Shown: one piece after another, positions 22,046 through 33,060 of the stretch
How the letters are laid out: every line of letters starts with the position of its first letter
Numbering within the stretch: the stretch's first letter is position 1
Origin: Scilla litardierei
Taxonomy: Eukaryota; Streptophyta; Magnoliopsida; Asparagales; Asparagaceae
DNA length: 64,000 nucleotides
Direction: 5' to 3'
NCBI GenBank assembly: GCA_030789695.1
Contig: CM061139.1
Coordinates: forward strand, 200,047,641-200,111,640
Translations under genes and position numbers: made by a program
The notes under the pieces: model-generated
Databases searched by the model: none
Told to the model about the DNA's origin: nothing
The model's input: only the letters and a program-made list of their open reading frames with translations

Positions 22046-22944
22046 CTAAAGAGTAGGGAACAAATATGGGTAACGCTCCCGTATCTCATCTTCCCGCTCC
22101 CAGGTAGACTCTCCTGGTGAGTCACGACGCCACGTCACCCTGACTAGATCAACAGTCTTGTTCCTGAAGACTTTCTGGCGTCGATCTAGGATCTCCACAG
22201 GTTGCTGTTCGTACGTCAGATCTGGCCGAACAGTAATCTCAGAGTAGTCCACAGCATGAGAAGGGTAGCTGATATAACGACGGAGCTGGGACACATGAAA
22301 GACGTCATGAACTCTCTCTAAGGATGGTGGCAAAGCTAAGCGATAAGCTACTTCTCCAACTCGCTCTAGCACATCGAAAGGTTTATAAATCTCGGACTAA
22401 GCTTGCCTCGCTTTCCGAAGCGGATCACTCCTCGATTCGGTGAGATCTTCTGGAACACATGATCTCCTGGTTGAAACTCCAGTGAACGCCGTGTAGCATC
22501 TGCCCAATGCTTATAACGGTCCTGAGCGATCCGAAGCTTTTCCCTGATGTCTCGCACAACATTAACTGCTTCCACTATCATCTCTGGGCCCAAGAGTTCT
22601 CTATCACCAACGTCGTCCCAACTCAGTGGCGATCGACATTTCATCCCGTAGAGAGCAGCAAAAGGCGCCATGCCAATGCTCGCCTGATAGCTGTTGTAGG
22701 AAAACTCCACCAGGTGCAGGTGATCCTCCCACGAACCCTTGAGATCCAACATACAAGCTCTCAGCATATCTTCCAAGATCTGAATAGTGCGCTCCGACTG
22801 TCCATCCGTCTGCGGGTGATACGCAGTACTGAACTTCAGACTGGTACCCAGATTGGTCTGCAGACTCTTCCAGAACTGAGAAGTGAATCTCGTATCACGA
22901 TCTGATACAATGCTCACAGGGACTCCATGCAAGCGCACGATCTC
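22046..22944 (-). pseudogene. Tekay integrase core end and chromodomain (one frameshift)
   Basis: From 22944 the minus strand reads [55 protein letters not shown] and KGKLSPRFI, covering the integrase core (catalytic D and E) and GPY/F region. Near 22385 a one-base loss shifts the frame. The next frame has [27 protein letters not shown] and a chromodomain [19 protein letters not shown] at the C-terminus (stop at 22046). The upstream joint at 22945-23013 looks like an intron. The frameshift is the only clear coding defect in this part. Confidence 0.88.
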
Positions 22945-23013
22945 CTACACGACATAATTCACATCACGACTAGTACTAGAAGGAAATTATTAAGGTATGA
23001 GTTAGGTCATTAC
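22945..23013 (-). other. Intron-like 69-bp insertion in Tekay integrase
   Basis: On the minus strand GAG is followed by GTAATGACCTAAC, and the segment ends GTGTAG before GAGATCGTGCGC. Removing exactly these 69 bp restores a continuous integrase reading (KYME then EIVRLHG) as in related elements. Left in, the same frame hits stop codons. It is AT-rich with GT and AG ends. This is inference only; splicing has not been shown. Confidence 0.6.
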
Positions 23014-25439
23014 CTCCATATACTTCCTTGCTAATATCTCCGTGGATTGCCCAACTCGGAAAGGTATGAAATGCGCAGACTTGGTTAATCGGTCAACGAT
23101 AACCCAAATCGCGTCATTTTGCTTGGTGCTCCGAGGTAGTCCAGTTACGAAATCCATGGTGATGTGCTGCCACTTCCATTCCGGAATCGGCAGTGGTTGT
23201 AGTAATCCAGCAATGCGATGGTGTTCAGCCTTCACTTGCTGACACACGAGGCACTTGGCAACGCTACGTGCCACACTTCTCTTCATTCCATGCCACCAGA
23301 AATTCTGTCGAAGATCCTTGTACATCTTAGTACCTCCAGGATGAATAGAATAAGGCGAACTATGAGCCTCATTCATCAACTCCTCTCTGATATCTCCTAC
23401 AGGTACGCAGACCCTACTACCATATCTCAAAGATCCATCCGCGTGAATCAGAAAATCTGTCCGAAGTCCTGCTTCGACTTGCTCTCTGATCTTCTTCAAC
23501 TTAGCATCTCCATCTTGAGCAGTCTTGATTCGATCCACAATCGTCGATAGAATTTGCATGTTCATCAACGACGATGCGACTCCAGGTAGTACAGCTTCAA
23601 CATTCATCCTTCGCAGATCCTGCTGCAATCTCCACTGAGCTGTGAGAATCATCACTTCGGGCAGTCGACTCAAGGCATCCGGTACAACATTCACCTTCCC
23701 TGGATGATACTGAAGATCGATGTCGTAGTCTGCCATCAATTCCAGCCATCTGCGCTGTCTCATATTCAGCTCCTTCTGGGTGAATATATATTTCAAACTT
23801 TTGTGATCAGTGAAGATTTTCACTTTCTCACTCAGTAAGAAATGTCGCCAAATTTTCAGTGCAAAGATGACGGCAGCTAACTCCAAGTCGTGAGTCGGAT
23901 AATTCTTCTCATAGACCTTCAATTGTCGTGAAGCATAAGCGACCACATGATTATGCTGGTGCAGAACGCATCCAAGTCCCTTGCCTGATGCGTCGCAGAA
24001 AATCTCGAAGCCTCCGCTTCGGTCCGGAATAGCTAAGATTGGTGCAGTAGTCAGTCTCTCCTTCAAGGTAGAAAAAGCTTGCTCACAAGAGTCTGACCAA
24101 CTGAACTTAACATCCTTCCTCGTCAATCTCGTCATCGGCTCAGCTATCCTCGAGAAATCCTTGATAAATCTGCGGTAGTATCCAGCCAATCCAAGGAAAC
24201 TCCTGATGTCCGATGCCGATCGAGGTGCATGCCATTCACTGACTGCTTTGACCTTCTCCGGATCCACTGAGATACCAGCTCCCGATACTACATGCCTAAG
24301 AAATGCAATTCTATCCAGCCAAAATTCGCATTTGCTGTACTTGGCATACAGTCTATGGTGACGGAGCGTCTCCAACACTATCTTCAGATGTTCTGCATGC
24401 TCTTCCTCGCTCTTCGAGTACACCAAGATGTCGTCTATGAAAATCACCACGAACTTGTCGAGGAAGTCGTAAAAGATAAGGTTCATGAGATTCATGAATA
24501 CAGCAGGAGCGTTGGTCACACCGAATGGCATGACAACGAACTCGTAATGTCCGTACTTAGTCCGAAAAGCGGTCTTGAGCACATCTTCCTTCTTGACTCT
24601 GACTTGATGGTATCCGCTCCGGAGATCTAACTTCGAAAATACCTTTGATCCACCAAGCTGATCAAAGATATCATCAATGCGGGGCAACGGGTACTTGTTC
24701 TTCACTGTGATCTGATTCAACTCCCGATAATCAATACACATTCTTCTCGAGCCATCTTTCTTCTTCACTAGCAAGACGGGTGCACCCCATGGAGATACGC
24801 TGGGATGAATGAAACCCTTCTGTAGTAGTTCATCCAACTGCTTCCTCAATTCTTCTAATTCTGCAGGAGCCATACGGTACGGTGCCTTCGAAATTGGTTG
24901 AGCTCCTGGCATAAGGTCGATGCCGAACTCCAACGCTCGATCAGGCAGCAGTCCAGAAATGTCTTCACGGAAGACGTCTTCGAAATCTCGCACTACTGCA
25001 GGCTTCTCTGGCTCGGCAATCATAGATGCAATGGTCAATCGGTAAGGCTGGGCTCGGAACTTGACAGGTCCAAGCGAACATCCTCCGCCGACAAATTCGA
25101 ACACTGGATGGTCGGGAATTTCGAACACCACTTTCTTTCGGTGACAGTCGATCGTGGCATAAAAAGCTCCTAACCAGTCAATGCCGAGAATAGCATCAAA
25201 GTTGGGTAGGTCGTGGACGATGAAATTAGCATATAATTCGTGTCCACTAATCACCAACGGGCATGGTCTACATCCCAGTGCAACCTTCACTACACCATTC
25301 CCAGTTGTAATGTTCCAACACTTAGGAAGTGTATAGGTGGGTATCGAGTGTTCGACTACGAACTTCCGAGATAGGATGCACATGGAAGCTCCAGAATCGA
25401 ACAGGGTCAAGGCCGGGTGAGATGAAACTAAGATGACAC
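23014..25439 (-). CDS. Tekay pol: protease, RT, RNase H, integrase zinc domain
   Basis: An uninterrupted frame of about 800 codons. It has the aspartic protease [12 protein letters not shown] near the start. Reverse transcriptase follows, with [48 protein letters not shown] and the catalytic [11 protein letters not shown]. RNase H has [13 protein letters not shown] and [10 protein letters not shown]. The integrase zinc-binding domain reads [11 protein letters not shown]...C..C, then [10 protein letters not shown] opens the catalytic core. These proteins copy the RNA genome and insert it. The frame is joined upstream to gag across an intron-like 84-bp segment and downstream across a 69-bp one. 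All visible catalytic residues are kept. Confidence 0.93.
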
Positions 25440-25523
25440 CTAAGGGTAACGTGCAACTAGATTAACATGGATCTAACTAATCAAATATAATGCATAAATA
25501 AGGAAGACTAGTATAGAGGTTAC
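25440..25523 (-). other. Intron-like 84-bp segment between Tekay gag and pol
   Basis: The minus strand reads GCAG then GTAACCTCTATAC at the donor and GTTACCCTTAG at the acceptor, before GTGTCATCTTAG. Precise removal joins EDGVIA to [17 protein letters not shown], the usual uninterrupted gag-protease link in Tekay elements. Unspliced, the same frame meets several stops. It is AT-rich and contains a GTTAATC branch-like string. Splicing is inferred. Confidence 0.62.
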
Positions 25524-26619
25524 CTGCAATAACTCCATCCTCAGTCTCTGCCTCTACTGCAGTCATCGTGAAGGCTTGCCTCTTAGGCTGAACAGCCTGC
25601 TGGAAAGCCTGCTTCTGGGGAATGAGAGGCGCTCCACGTCCAGCAGCCACTAGAGCTCTCTGCTGCTGAACTCCATCTGGTGCCTTCCACAGTCGCTTAG
25701 TTCTCGGACAGTCCTTCAATGCATGCGTAGCGTCACCACAAACTAAGCACTGGCCCAAGAATCTCCTACACTGCTCCTTCACATGACCAGCCTTGCCACA
25801 AAAATGGCACAACTTCGGAGTAGGCCCACCTGGTCTCTTAAACTGCACGGACTGATTAGGCTTGAACCCAGGCCTAACCACAGCTCTGGCCTGCTCCATA
25901 GGCCTCTTCCCAGCACCTGAATACTGTCCTCTCCTCTGATTGGCAATCAGCTCCTGCCTCTTGGCAGCTATCAACAACTTCTGGTAAGAATCCAAGTTCG
26001 AAGAGGAAATCAGACTCTGCAGCTCCAAAGATAAACCTTGTAAGAATTTCTGAGCTCGATCCTCAGCAGTCTCCACCATCTTCGGCGCAAAGCGACTCAG
26101 TCTCATGAACTCTTGGTGGTACTGGTCCACCGTCAGATTCCCTTGCTTCAGATTGATAAACTGCTGCATCAGCTCTCTCTTGGCAGCTCGAGGGAAATAC
26201 TCATCATTAAATCTCGCCTTGAAAGTGGCCCAGGGGATAGGCTTCGCCAACATCTGCTCTTCTGACTCCCACCAACTGCGGGCATTGTCCTTCAGTTGCT
26301 TCTTCACTAAGTCAACCCATCCAGCCGGGTTAACCTTCGAGAGAAGCAGGTTATCCTTTGTGTTCTTCATCCATTCATCCGCAGCTAATGATCCTTCTGA
26401 CCCAGTGAAATATGACGGGCCCAGCTCCCGAAACTGTTTCGCTCCCGGCTCGAAGCGAGGGGCATTCTGAAGCATGCCCTGCTGAACCTGCATCATCTGA
26501 TGCATCATCCTCATCATCTCAGCCGTGGTGGGTTCTCTATCAGCATCCGTAACACGTCCTGCTCCACCACCAGCTCCAGATCCACTACCAGCTCCTCGGG
26601 TAATGCGTCTACCGGCCAT
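25524..26619 (-). CDS. Tekay gag (capsid and nucleocapsid)
   Basis: The frame starts MAGRRITRGAGSGSGAGGG at 26619. The capsid region has YFTGSEGSLAADEWM, RSWWESEEQM, WATFKARFNDEYFPRAAK and DQYHQEFMRLSRFAPKMV, typical of the plant retrotransposon gag domain. Two zinc knuckles follow: CHFCGKAGHVKEQC and CLVCGDATHALKDC. Gag packages the element RNA. Without splicing the frame would end at 25477 after 380 codons. With the proposed intron removed it continues into protease. There is no internal stop or shift. Confidence 0.93.
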
Positions 26620-26760
26620 CTAAGACAAGAAAAAGCTCAAATTAGACTTAATCATGACTCGAATGTTATGAATATTTAATGGATGTTGTTATCATTATTG
26701 TTGTTCCGATATTTCGCAGATGCAAAGAGAAGAGGACCTGCATGGGCCACCACTAAAACC

Positions 26761-29700
26761 TGTCACGCCCCGCTTCCCTAATATGGAAGGCGAGACGTGA
26801 GGAGGTCCGCTCAGACGTGGAGCTGTGAAGCTGCAGTCTAATAAGCGTCTGTAAAATTTTTTCGAAAAGTAGCAGGTCCTTGCATTGCGACGAAACAACA
26901 ACAATAATAAAGCAGATAAGAAAATATCCACCAACAACATCCAACAAATATTACATCACAGAATAGTCACAAAAGTACGAGTCTGAACAATAGGCCTAAA
27001 GCATGGCCATACAAAACAAAGAGAGATAGGTGCTACGCACCGAAACCTAACAGCAACTAAGCAAAGGTAACAACTAAGGGGAGACTCCAAACGAGTCTAG
27101 GACTGGTCACCCGTGTCCTCGAACTCGGTCTCAGCAGGGACCTCGAACTCAGCGTCAACGAACTGCTCGTCCTCAACAACCTGCTCTGTCTCAAATCCTG
27201 ACATGTGACACCCAAAGAGAAAAGGGCACATGTCAGCAAAAGTCTCCCAAGGGAAGCAGAGAACTTTTGTGCAAGGATACAAATAAAATAATGCAACTAG
27301 CAGTTCTACAATGATGATATGGCATGACATTAAAAGAGTGCAACAATTAAATTAACAAGATAACAATAATTAAGCACGTCGTAGCAGAAAGCTACAAATC
27401 ACTATTTCACGATTTCACGATTTCACGATTAACTTGTATTCACGATGTGCACAGGGTTTACGCCTTTTGGCTGAAGTGGCTGTACGGGCACACTTCTACG
27501 CTCAAGTGATCGCTTAACCCTACCCCTCCACGTGTATATGGACTGGCGCCCATCTTCTGGATCACGAGCCAGGAAGTGTTATTGGCATAGGGTTGTGCCC
27601 GCAAAGCAGGTGCCTAGCCTCAATAGTTACAATTATTGTAGCGTGTGCTACGCAATCACGATAGAACAAATTGATGCATGACATGTAATGAGCAGTTAAA
27701 GTGCGTACATTTAATTGAAAGTAAACGTGGCATGGCAGCATGAATGAAAACAGGTAAAAAGTGTCGGATCTAGTTTCGTTGTCAAACTAGATCTAATAGG
27801 GCGTCTAGGCGACTATCATTTCACCGCCTAGTCTCTTTTACACAATTTTACAAATTGGCCTAAAACGTGGCCTAAATAATTACTGGCAAGTATCACTTGC
27901 CTGTTTCCGCTGATATCGGTTGTCGTAGGTTCGTCTGGACGGGCGTTACGCTATGGAACGACTGGTTCTCTGTTTTGGTTAAACATATATCTGGGTTAGA
28001 TTTTATTGTGAAATACGTGCAATATTAAAAATAATGCCCGAATTAGGTTCGTCTAATAGCATCGGGTTCACTGGCTTGGGTGATGTCTGTATTGCGTAAT
28101 AACTTATTTTATTACAGTGCTAGTTTAAGGAGTGCATTAACCTATTAACGTCCGTGTTGAATTCTGACGTTGAGAGATTACGGCATGTACTGCCATGGAT
28201 TGCCCATAGCCTACTAGGATGGCTATTAGTTGACTAATAGAAATGTCTTCTGGATAAATTCGTAGGACAAGCACTGTTATAATTTGGCCAGATCATATGG
28301 TGTAATTAATATAGTACTCTTGATGAAATAAGTCTTAACCCCAAATCCTAGTGTCATCTGTGTACAAACTGTGTAAGTTGCAAATGGTTGTAGGTCACAC
28401 ATGAACTTACGGACTATTGTAGGTGAAGGGAATTAACTGTAGTGTTTCGTGATTAATACATCTGTTCTTATTTCATCTCCCCCAGCAGAATAAACTACTT
28501 ACAATGTCTGACATAGTTCTGTATTCATTTTAAAATATCTTTTCCCTTCATTCATCTACTTATTAACCCACAGGTCATAGCCCACTTCTTTTTAGATCTG
28601 TCTCCCACTTCTCTTATTTTATTAAGGCTGACTACACCTACTCTCTAACTTTCTCTCTCTGTCACTCTATCTTCTTTCTTTTTTTTGTTTACATTTTCAG
28701 CAGCAAGCAGCAGGAGAAAAGCTACGCACGCACACGGGAAAGGAGAACTCACGCACCCGCGCTCGGGGAGGGGCTGCCGGCGGTCACGTGTGGCGGCGGG
28801 TGGCGGTTCTCCGGCCAGCGGCGCTTCGGCCAGGCGGCGGCGGCTGCACGTGCGGCGCTCCGGCGCTGGGGGCGGTTTCTCACGGCGGCGGCGCGCGCAG
28901 GTCGGCGGCGGACAGCACTCGGCGGCGGCGGGCGATGAGGGTGAGGGGGTGGAGGAGGAGATCGGCCTGGGGAGAGGGAGAAGATGAAGGGGGAGGAGAA
29001 GAGGGTTTGGATCTGAAGATCTTGGGTTTGATTTTTGTAAAAAAAATCTGGAATGTTTTCAGATTTATGGTTGATTTGAAATGGTTTGCTTTGAGCTTGA
29101 ATCTGAAGTTGAGTTTTCAGAATTTGGGTTTCCAAACTTCAGATTTGAAGTTGCTATGTTTTGCTGATTTTGAATTTCAGTTTGGGGATTGATTGAGAAT
29201 TTGATTTTGTTTTTGGGATAGATTTTTGGGAAAATGGTTGCTGGTTGAATGATTTGCAGGGATTTGTTTTCAGTGATTTGGGTTTTGGCGGATTGCAGGG
29301 AAGGAGAAAGTGTGCTGGAGGGTTTGTTTGCAGGAGAAATTGATGTCGTTTCCTCATGCCGATGATGGTGATACGGATATAGGAATAGTGCAGGGGACAG
29401 TCAGAGGGGGAGATAGCTGGAGGTGGGGGAAATTTTGATGAAGGATGTTGGATCTCACCAACCGGAGGAGGTGGGATTCAATGGGGTTAAATTAGTGATT
29501 TAATTATGGCTAAGTTAATCAATGTTTGAATTAGGGATAATTTAATTAGGGTAAAAATTAATGAGGTTAAAGGTGATTAGCAATTTTTGTAATTAGCGAG
29601 ATAATTAAGTTAAGATAATTCGTTAAGATTAATAGTCAATTAACGATGGTACGGTAAAATGAAAAGCGGATACGCGCTCGCGTCGACGCACAAAAGAATT

Positions 29701-29772
29701 CGCGCACAAAAATATCCGGGTGGAAATACAGACATACAATAATCATACGTCTAGAAAATACCGGCCGTTACA
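26761..29772 (-). repeat. 5' LTR of the Tekay element (3,012 bp)
   Basis: Bounded by TGTCACGCCCCG on the left and GGCCGTTACA on the right (plus strand). It includes a triplet of TTTCACGA repeats near 27404-27430 and a strongly GC-rich block (28760-28960) downstream (plus sense) of a CT-rich tract. Long frames inside the GC-rich block are compositional. The flank beyond 29772 is copia A integrase end sequence. Confidence 0.9.
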
Positions 29773-30338
29773 TCCATACTCACAAACAGCCTTCTTTCTG
29801 AGGGACTCCAACACCTACAGCCTTTCTGATTTGAAGGGTACCCAACAAATATGCATTTAATTGCTTGAGCATCCAACTTCCCCACAGAAGGTCTATGATC
29901 CCTCACAAAGCATGTGCATCCAAACACTTTTGTTGGAACTACAAAAGTGTTCTTTCCCATAAGAATCTCACATGGAGACTTCATACCAAGGATCCGCGAA
30001 GGCATCCTGTTGATGAGATAGGTAGCTGTCATCACTGCTTCACTCCACAATATCTTAGGTACATTCATGGTGAGCATGAGTGACCTAGTTACCTCCAACA
30101 AGTGTCTATTTTTCCTTTCAGCAACTCCGTTCTGTTGAGGGGCGTTGGGACAAGTGGTTTGATGAGTTATCCCACTCTCAGATAGATAAGATGCAAACTC
30201 CTTGTTTACATACTCTGTCCCATTATCCGTTCTCAAGACACGGATCTTGGTCTCATACACATTTCTGACACTTCTATGAAAGTCCTGAAAACACTTCAAC
30301 GCTTCGCTTTTGTTTTTCATCATGTAAAGCCATGTCAT
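29773..30338 (-). pseudogene. Copia A integrase
   Basis: The frame from 30338 begins MTWLYMMKNKSEALKCFQDF and carries the integrase catalytic core: VLRTDNGTEYVN, then CPNAPQQNGVAERKNRHLL (the D and E residues), AVMTATYLINRMPS and the C-terminal IKCIFVGYP. It breaks at RRLFVSMDV, where the Tekay LTR starts. The upstream frame is separated by one TGG-to-TGA nonsense change after GFR near 30369. The equivalent frame in copia B is open. Confidence 0.92.
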
Positions 30339-30368
30339 CCGAGAATGACAATATATGAAAGTGATAAA

Positions 30369-32168
30369 TCACCTGAACCCACTTACTGAAGTCACTGGGC
30401 AGGGCCCCCAAACATCTGAGTGAATAAGATGAAATCTCTCTACACTCCTCATCCCCACACTAGGATATGATGTCCTAGTGTGTTTCCCAAATTCACATGC
30501 ATCACACTTCAAATTCATTTCATTCACTCTATTCAAAATATCAGGATACATTTTACTCAACATATCAAAAGGCAAGTGTCCCAACTGACAATGTAATAAA
30601 AGTACATCCCTTTCCTTCTCTCTACCAACGACAGCCAGTGCAGCATCCCCACTAGCTCTGTCAAGATACCACAGTCCATCACACCTGACGCCAGTCCCAA
30701 GCCTCCTCCCAGTCTTCCTTTCCTGCAACACACAATGAGTAGAGTCAAAAGTAATGCTACAGTCGAGATCATCAACAATAGAGCCAACAGATAAAAGGTT
30801 GACTGGAAATGATGGGACGTGAAGGACTGAAGAGAGGCGTATGGAGGGAGTGCACTGAATAGTGCCAATCCCTCTAATGGGTTGGGATGTGCCATCTGCT
30901 GTCTGAACAGTTTCATGAATGGTATGTGATTTATATGTGGAAAACTGTCTATATGCACCTGACACATGACTAGATGCACCTGAGTCAATAATCCACTCTA
31001 TATGATCTCTACATGAAAGGGCTAATTGGTTACCTGATCCTGTGTGAGCGAAGTGGGCAAAGTTACCGAATGGCGAAGCAACATCCCTAGTCTGGTCTGC
31101 ATGACTCTCCGAGCTCTCAGTAGTAGACCTGGACTGTCTCCGCTGCTCTAGATCTGACGCCTCAGCTGGCGTGGCCTCGATCATCACTGTCTCCTGTCGT
31201 CCGTCAGCGGTAGCAAAGTTGGCCCGTGGGCCGCCACGACCTCGTCCACGGCCTCCACGGCCCCAACGACCTCCTCCTCTGCCTCCTGCGCCACGTCCTC
31301 GTCCACTGCCCTTGTGTGGGCAGTTAAAGCTCAGGTGCCCCTTCACCCCACAGGTGTAGCACTCTCGATCCTCGCTCACTGCTGCCACTGCCGGTACAGC
31401 CAGTGCAGCCCGAGTGACCTGAGTACCCTCATCCTTCATAACTCTCAGTCTGGTCTCCTCCTGTGCCATTGCAGCTATGGCCTTCTCCAGAGATGGGATG
31501 GAGGATAAGTGACACATACTCGCCCTCCTGACCTCAAAATCTCCATTCAGGTTCCTCAGAAAATGTGTCACACGCCTACGCTCCACCCACTTCCTATGTA
31601 TCGCAGCACTCTTTGGATCAGGCAGATCAATAGGGTCATAATGGTCTAACTCTGACCACAGCCTTTTCAACTCCGCAGAGTAGGCTAGAATAGACATCTC
31701 CCCCTGCTTCAAGGTGTCGACCTTGCCCTGAACCTCCATCATAAGCATCACATTCCCTGCTCCAGAATACATTTTTTCCACCATACTCCATATCCCCGCA
31801 GCACTCTCTATGGCCTCCACCATCCCAGCAATGGGTGGAACTATCGATGTCATCAACCAAGCAGCTACCAGTGAGTTGGTGGTGCTCCAGACTTTCCAAT
31901 CATCCCCAGTCTTATCCACCGGTTCCTTACATGAACCCAGAACATGGCCTTCTAACTCCTTCGACTTCAGGATGAGAAGCACCCTCCTGGACCAACTGAG
32001 GTAATTCTTCGTCCCTTCCAATTTCACATCATTGGGCATCAACTCCAGCTTCTGCACGGGTCGTGAAGGCGTCGATCCACTCGAGGATCCCAACTCCTTC
32101 GAAGCAAGCAGCTTCGTTATCTCTCCAATGAAGGCCTTCATGTCAGCTGAGGTAAGATTGTCCCCCAT
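30369..32168 (-). pseudogene. Copia A gag and protease, to the integrase start
   Basis: A 599-codon frame. Gag begins MGDNLTSADMKAFIGEI, with a UBN2-like capsid region (NYLSWSRRVLLIL, YSAELKRLWSELDHYDP, FLRNLNGDFEVRR) and a zinc knuckle CYTCGVKGHLSFNC followed by an RG-rich basic tail. Protease has WIIDSGASSHVSG. The GAG-pre-integrase segment has LLHCQLGHLPFDML and CDACEFGKHTRTSY, and the integrase start has HSDVWGPCPVTS. The frame ends at a nonsense codon in the integrase start. Apart from this, the gag-protease part looks intact. Confidence 0.93.
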
Positions 32169-32549
32169 CTCTCCAGATCCGCAGATCTCTCCTCTCTCCC
32201 TCCTTAGATCCGCAGATCTACTTCTCTTCTTCCTCTTCTAGGGCATACCCTAACCGTAAATCTATGGAGTCCTTTTCATGACTCTACCATAGATCTAGGG
32301 TTAGGGTTTTTGGGGTTTTCTTTTGTGGCTAGTTAGGGTTTTGTGGTGGCTAGAAGAGGACTTGGAAGAGAGGGGATCACAAGGCGTGGAGCGGCGGCGG
32401 CGGAAGGCGGCGCGCTCAGGCGGCGTGCGCGCAGGCGGCGCGCGCGGGCGGGGCGTGCAGGCGCGCGCAGGCGGTGGCGGCGCGGATGGGTGGCGCGCGG
32501 CACGGATGGGCTGCGGTTTAGGGTTTTGGTTTTTTGTTTTTGTTTTAGG

Positions 32550-32562
32550 GCTCTGATACCAT
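32550..32562 (-). other. Primer binding site of copia A (tRNA-iMet type)
   Basis: GCTCTGATACCAT at the inner edge of the right LTR is the reverse complement of ATGGTATCAGAGC. The leader on the minus strand beyond it is extremely GC-rich (32370-32520). Confidence 0.88.
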
Positions 32563-32673
32563 GTAGAATTGGGTGGAAAATGGTGATTAGCCACAAAGAA
32601 TGGCTATCACTTCTATTTATATTAACCCTCTCTTTTCTTTACACACACACCCAATAACACACAATACACAATA
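32562..32673 (-). repeat. 5' LTR of copia A
   Basis: A 112-bp LTR with ends TA...CA on the minus strand and a TTAATATAAATAGAAG promoter-like string inside. It is nearly identical to the left LTR except for that copy's 12-bp duplication and a C/T difference in GCCACAAAG/GCCATAAAG. Confidence 0.92.
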
Positions 32674-33060
32674 ATGTCTAAATGGTATATCTTCCAACTG
32701 TGTGCAACACGTGACATCAACATTATCGCTACATCAAACATGGCTACTGACACACAGAATTTTCATTGTCAATTCCATATTTTTGTTTGTATCCATTTGT
32801 TACAAGCATCGCCTTGTATATCTTATTATCTATATTAGTTGTGTGCTTGATCTTGTACACCCATTTAACAGAAATTGCTTGCTAGGAAAGAGGAAGTGTA
32901 ACTAACTCCCAAGTTTTATTTTTTGGATTGCGTGAATCTCCTCCTCCATCATTTATCTTCATCTATCTTCTTCAATTGATTTTATTGAAAGTGAGAACCT
33001 CATGGACATCATTGAGATAAAATAAATTCTTTTATAAGTCTTAGCTGTCTCTTTTACTTA
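32674..33060 (-). pseudogene. Copia C polyprotein remnant, start of RT
   Basis: The minus strand reads MEEEIHAIQKNKTWELVTLP near 32950, then SVKWVYKIKHTTNIDN, YKAMLVTNGYKQKYGIDN and QLEDIPF-like sequence up to the ATGTC site. This is the copia RT entry region (NKTWELV.LP, KWV.K.K, YKARLVAKGY.Q..G.DY) with several substitutions and shifts. It joins 19701-20495 across copia A. Confidence 0.78.

Larger units (their letters stand above)
21718..29772 (-). mobile_element. Tekay-type chromovirus, reverse, inside copia A
   Basis: The 5' LTR (26761-29772, 3,012 bp) begins on the minus strand with TGTAACGGCCGGTATTTTC, the usual Tekay start, and ends GGGGCGTGACA. The 3' LTR is reduced to 283 bp (21718-22000). 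These 283 bp match the equivalent part of the 5' LTR with one difference by eye, so the insertion is young. Coding order is gag, protease, RT, RNase H, integrase and chromodomain. Chromodomains steer insertion to particular chromatin. A usual tRNA-Met primer site is not visible next to the 5' LTR. Confidence 0.95.
20496..32673 (-). mobile_element. Copia A (Ty1/copia, 112-bp LTRs), reverse, host of the Tekay insertion
   Basis: Short LTRs lie at 20496-20619 and 32562-32673, with a target duplication ATGTC at 20491-20495 and 32674-32678. A primer site (reverse complement GGCTCTGATACCA) lies inside the right LTR and a polypurine-type CTCCCCCTC lies inside the left one. Coding order on the minus strand is gag, protease, integrase (32168 down to 29773), then RT and RNase H (21717 to 20627). 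The Tekay element at 21718-29772 separates them. The element belongs to the same family as copia B (56098-61440). Confidence 0.95.

Noticed and set aside
28685..29192. Arginine/glycine-rich and proline-rich frames as genes
   Set aside because: They lie in the GC-rich block of the Tekay 5' LTR; composition explains them.
32323..32657. Alanine/arginine-rich frames
   Set aside because: They lie in the GC-rich leader and LTR of copia A, in strands and frames unrelated to its proteins.
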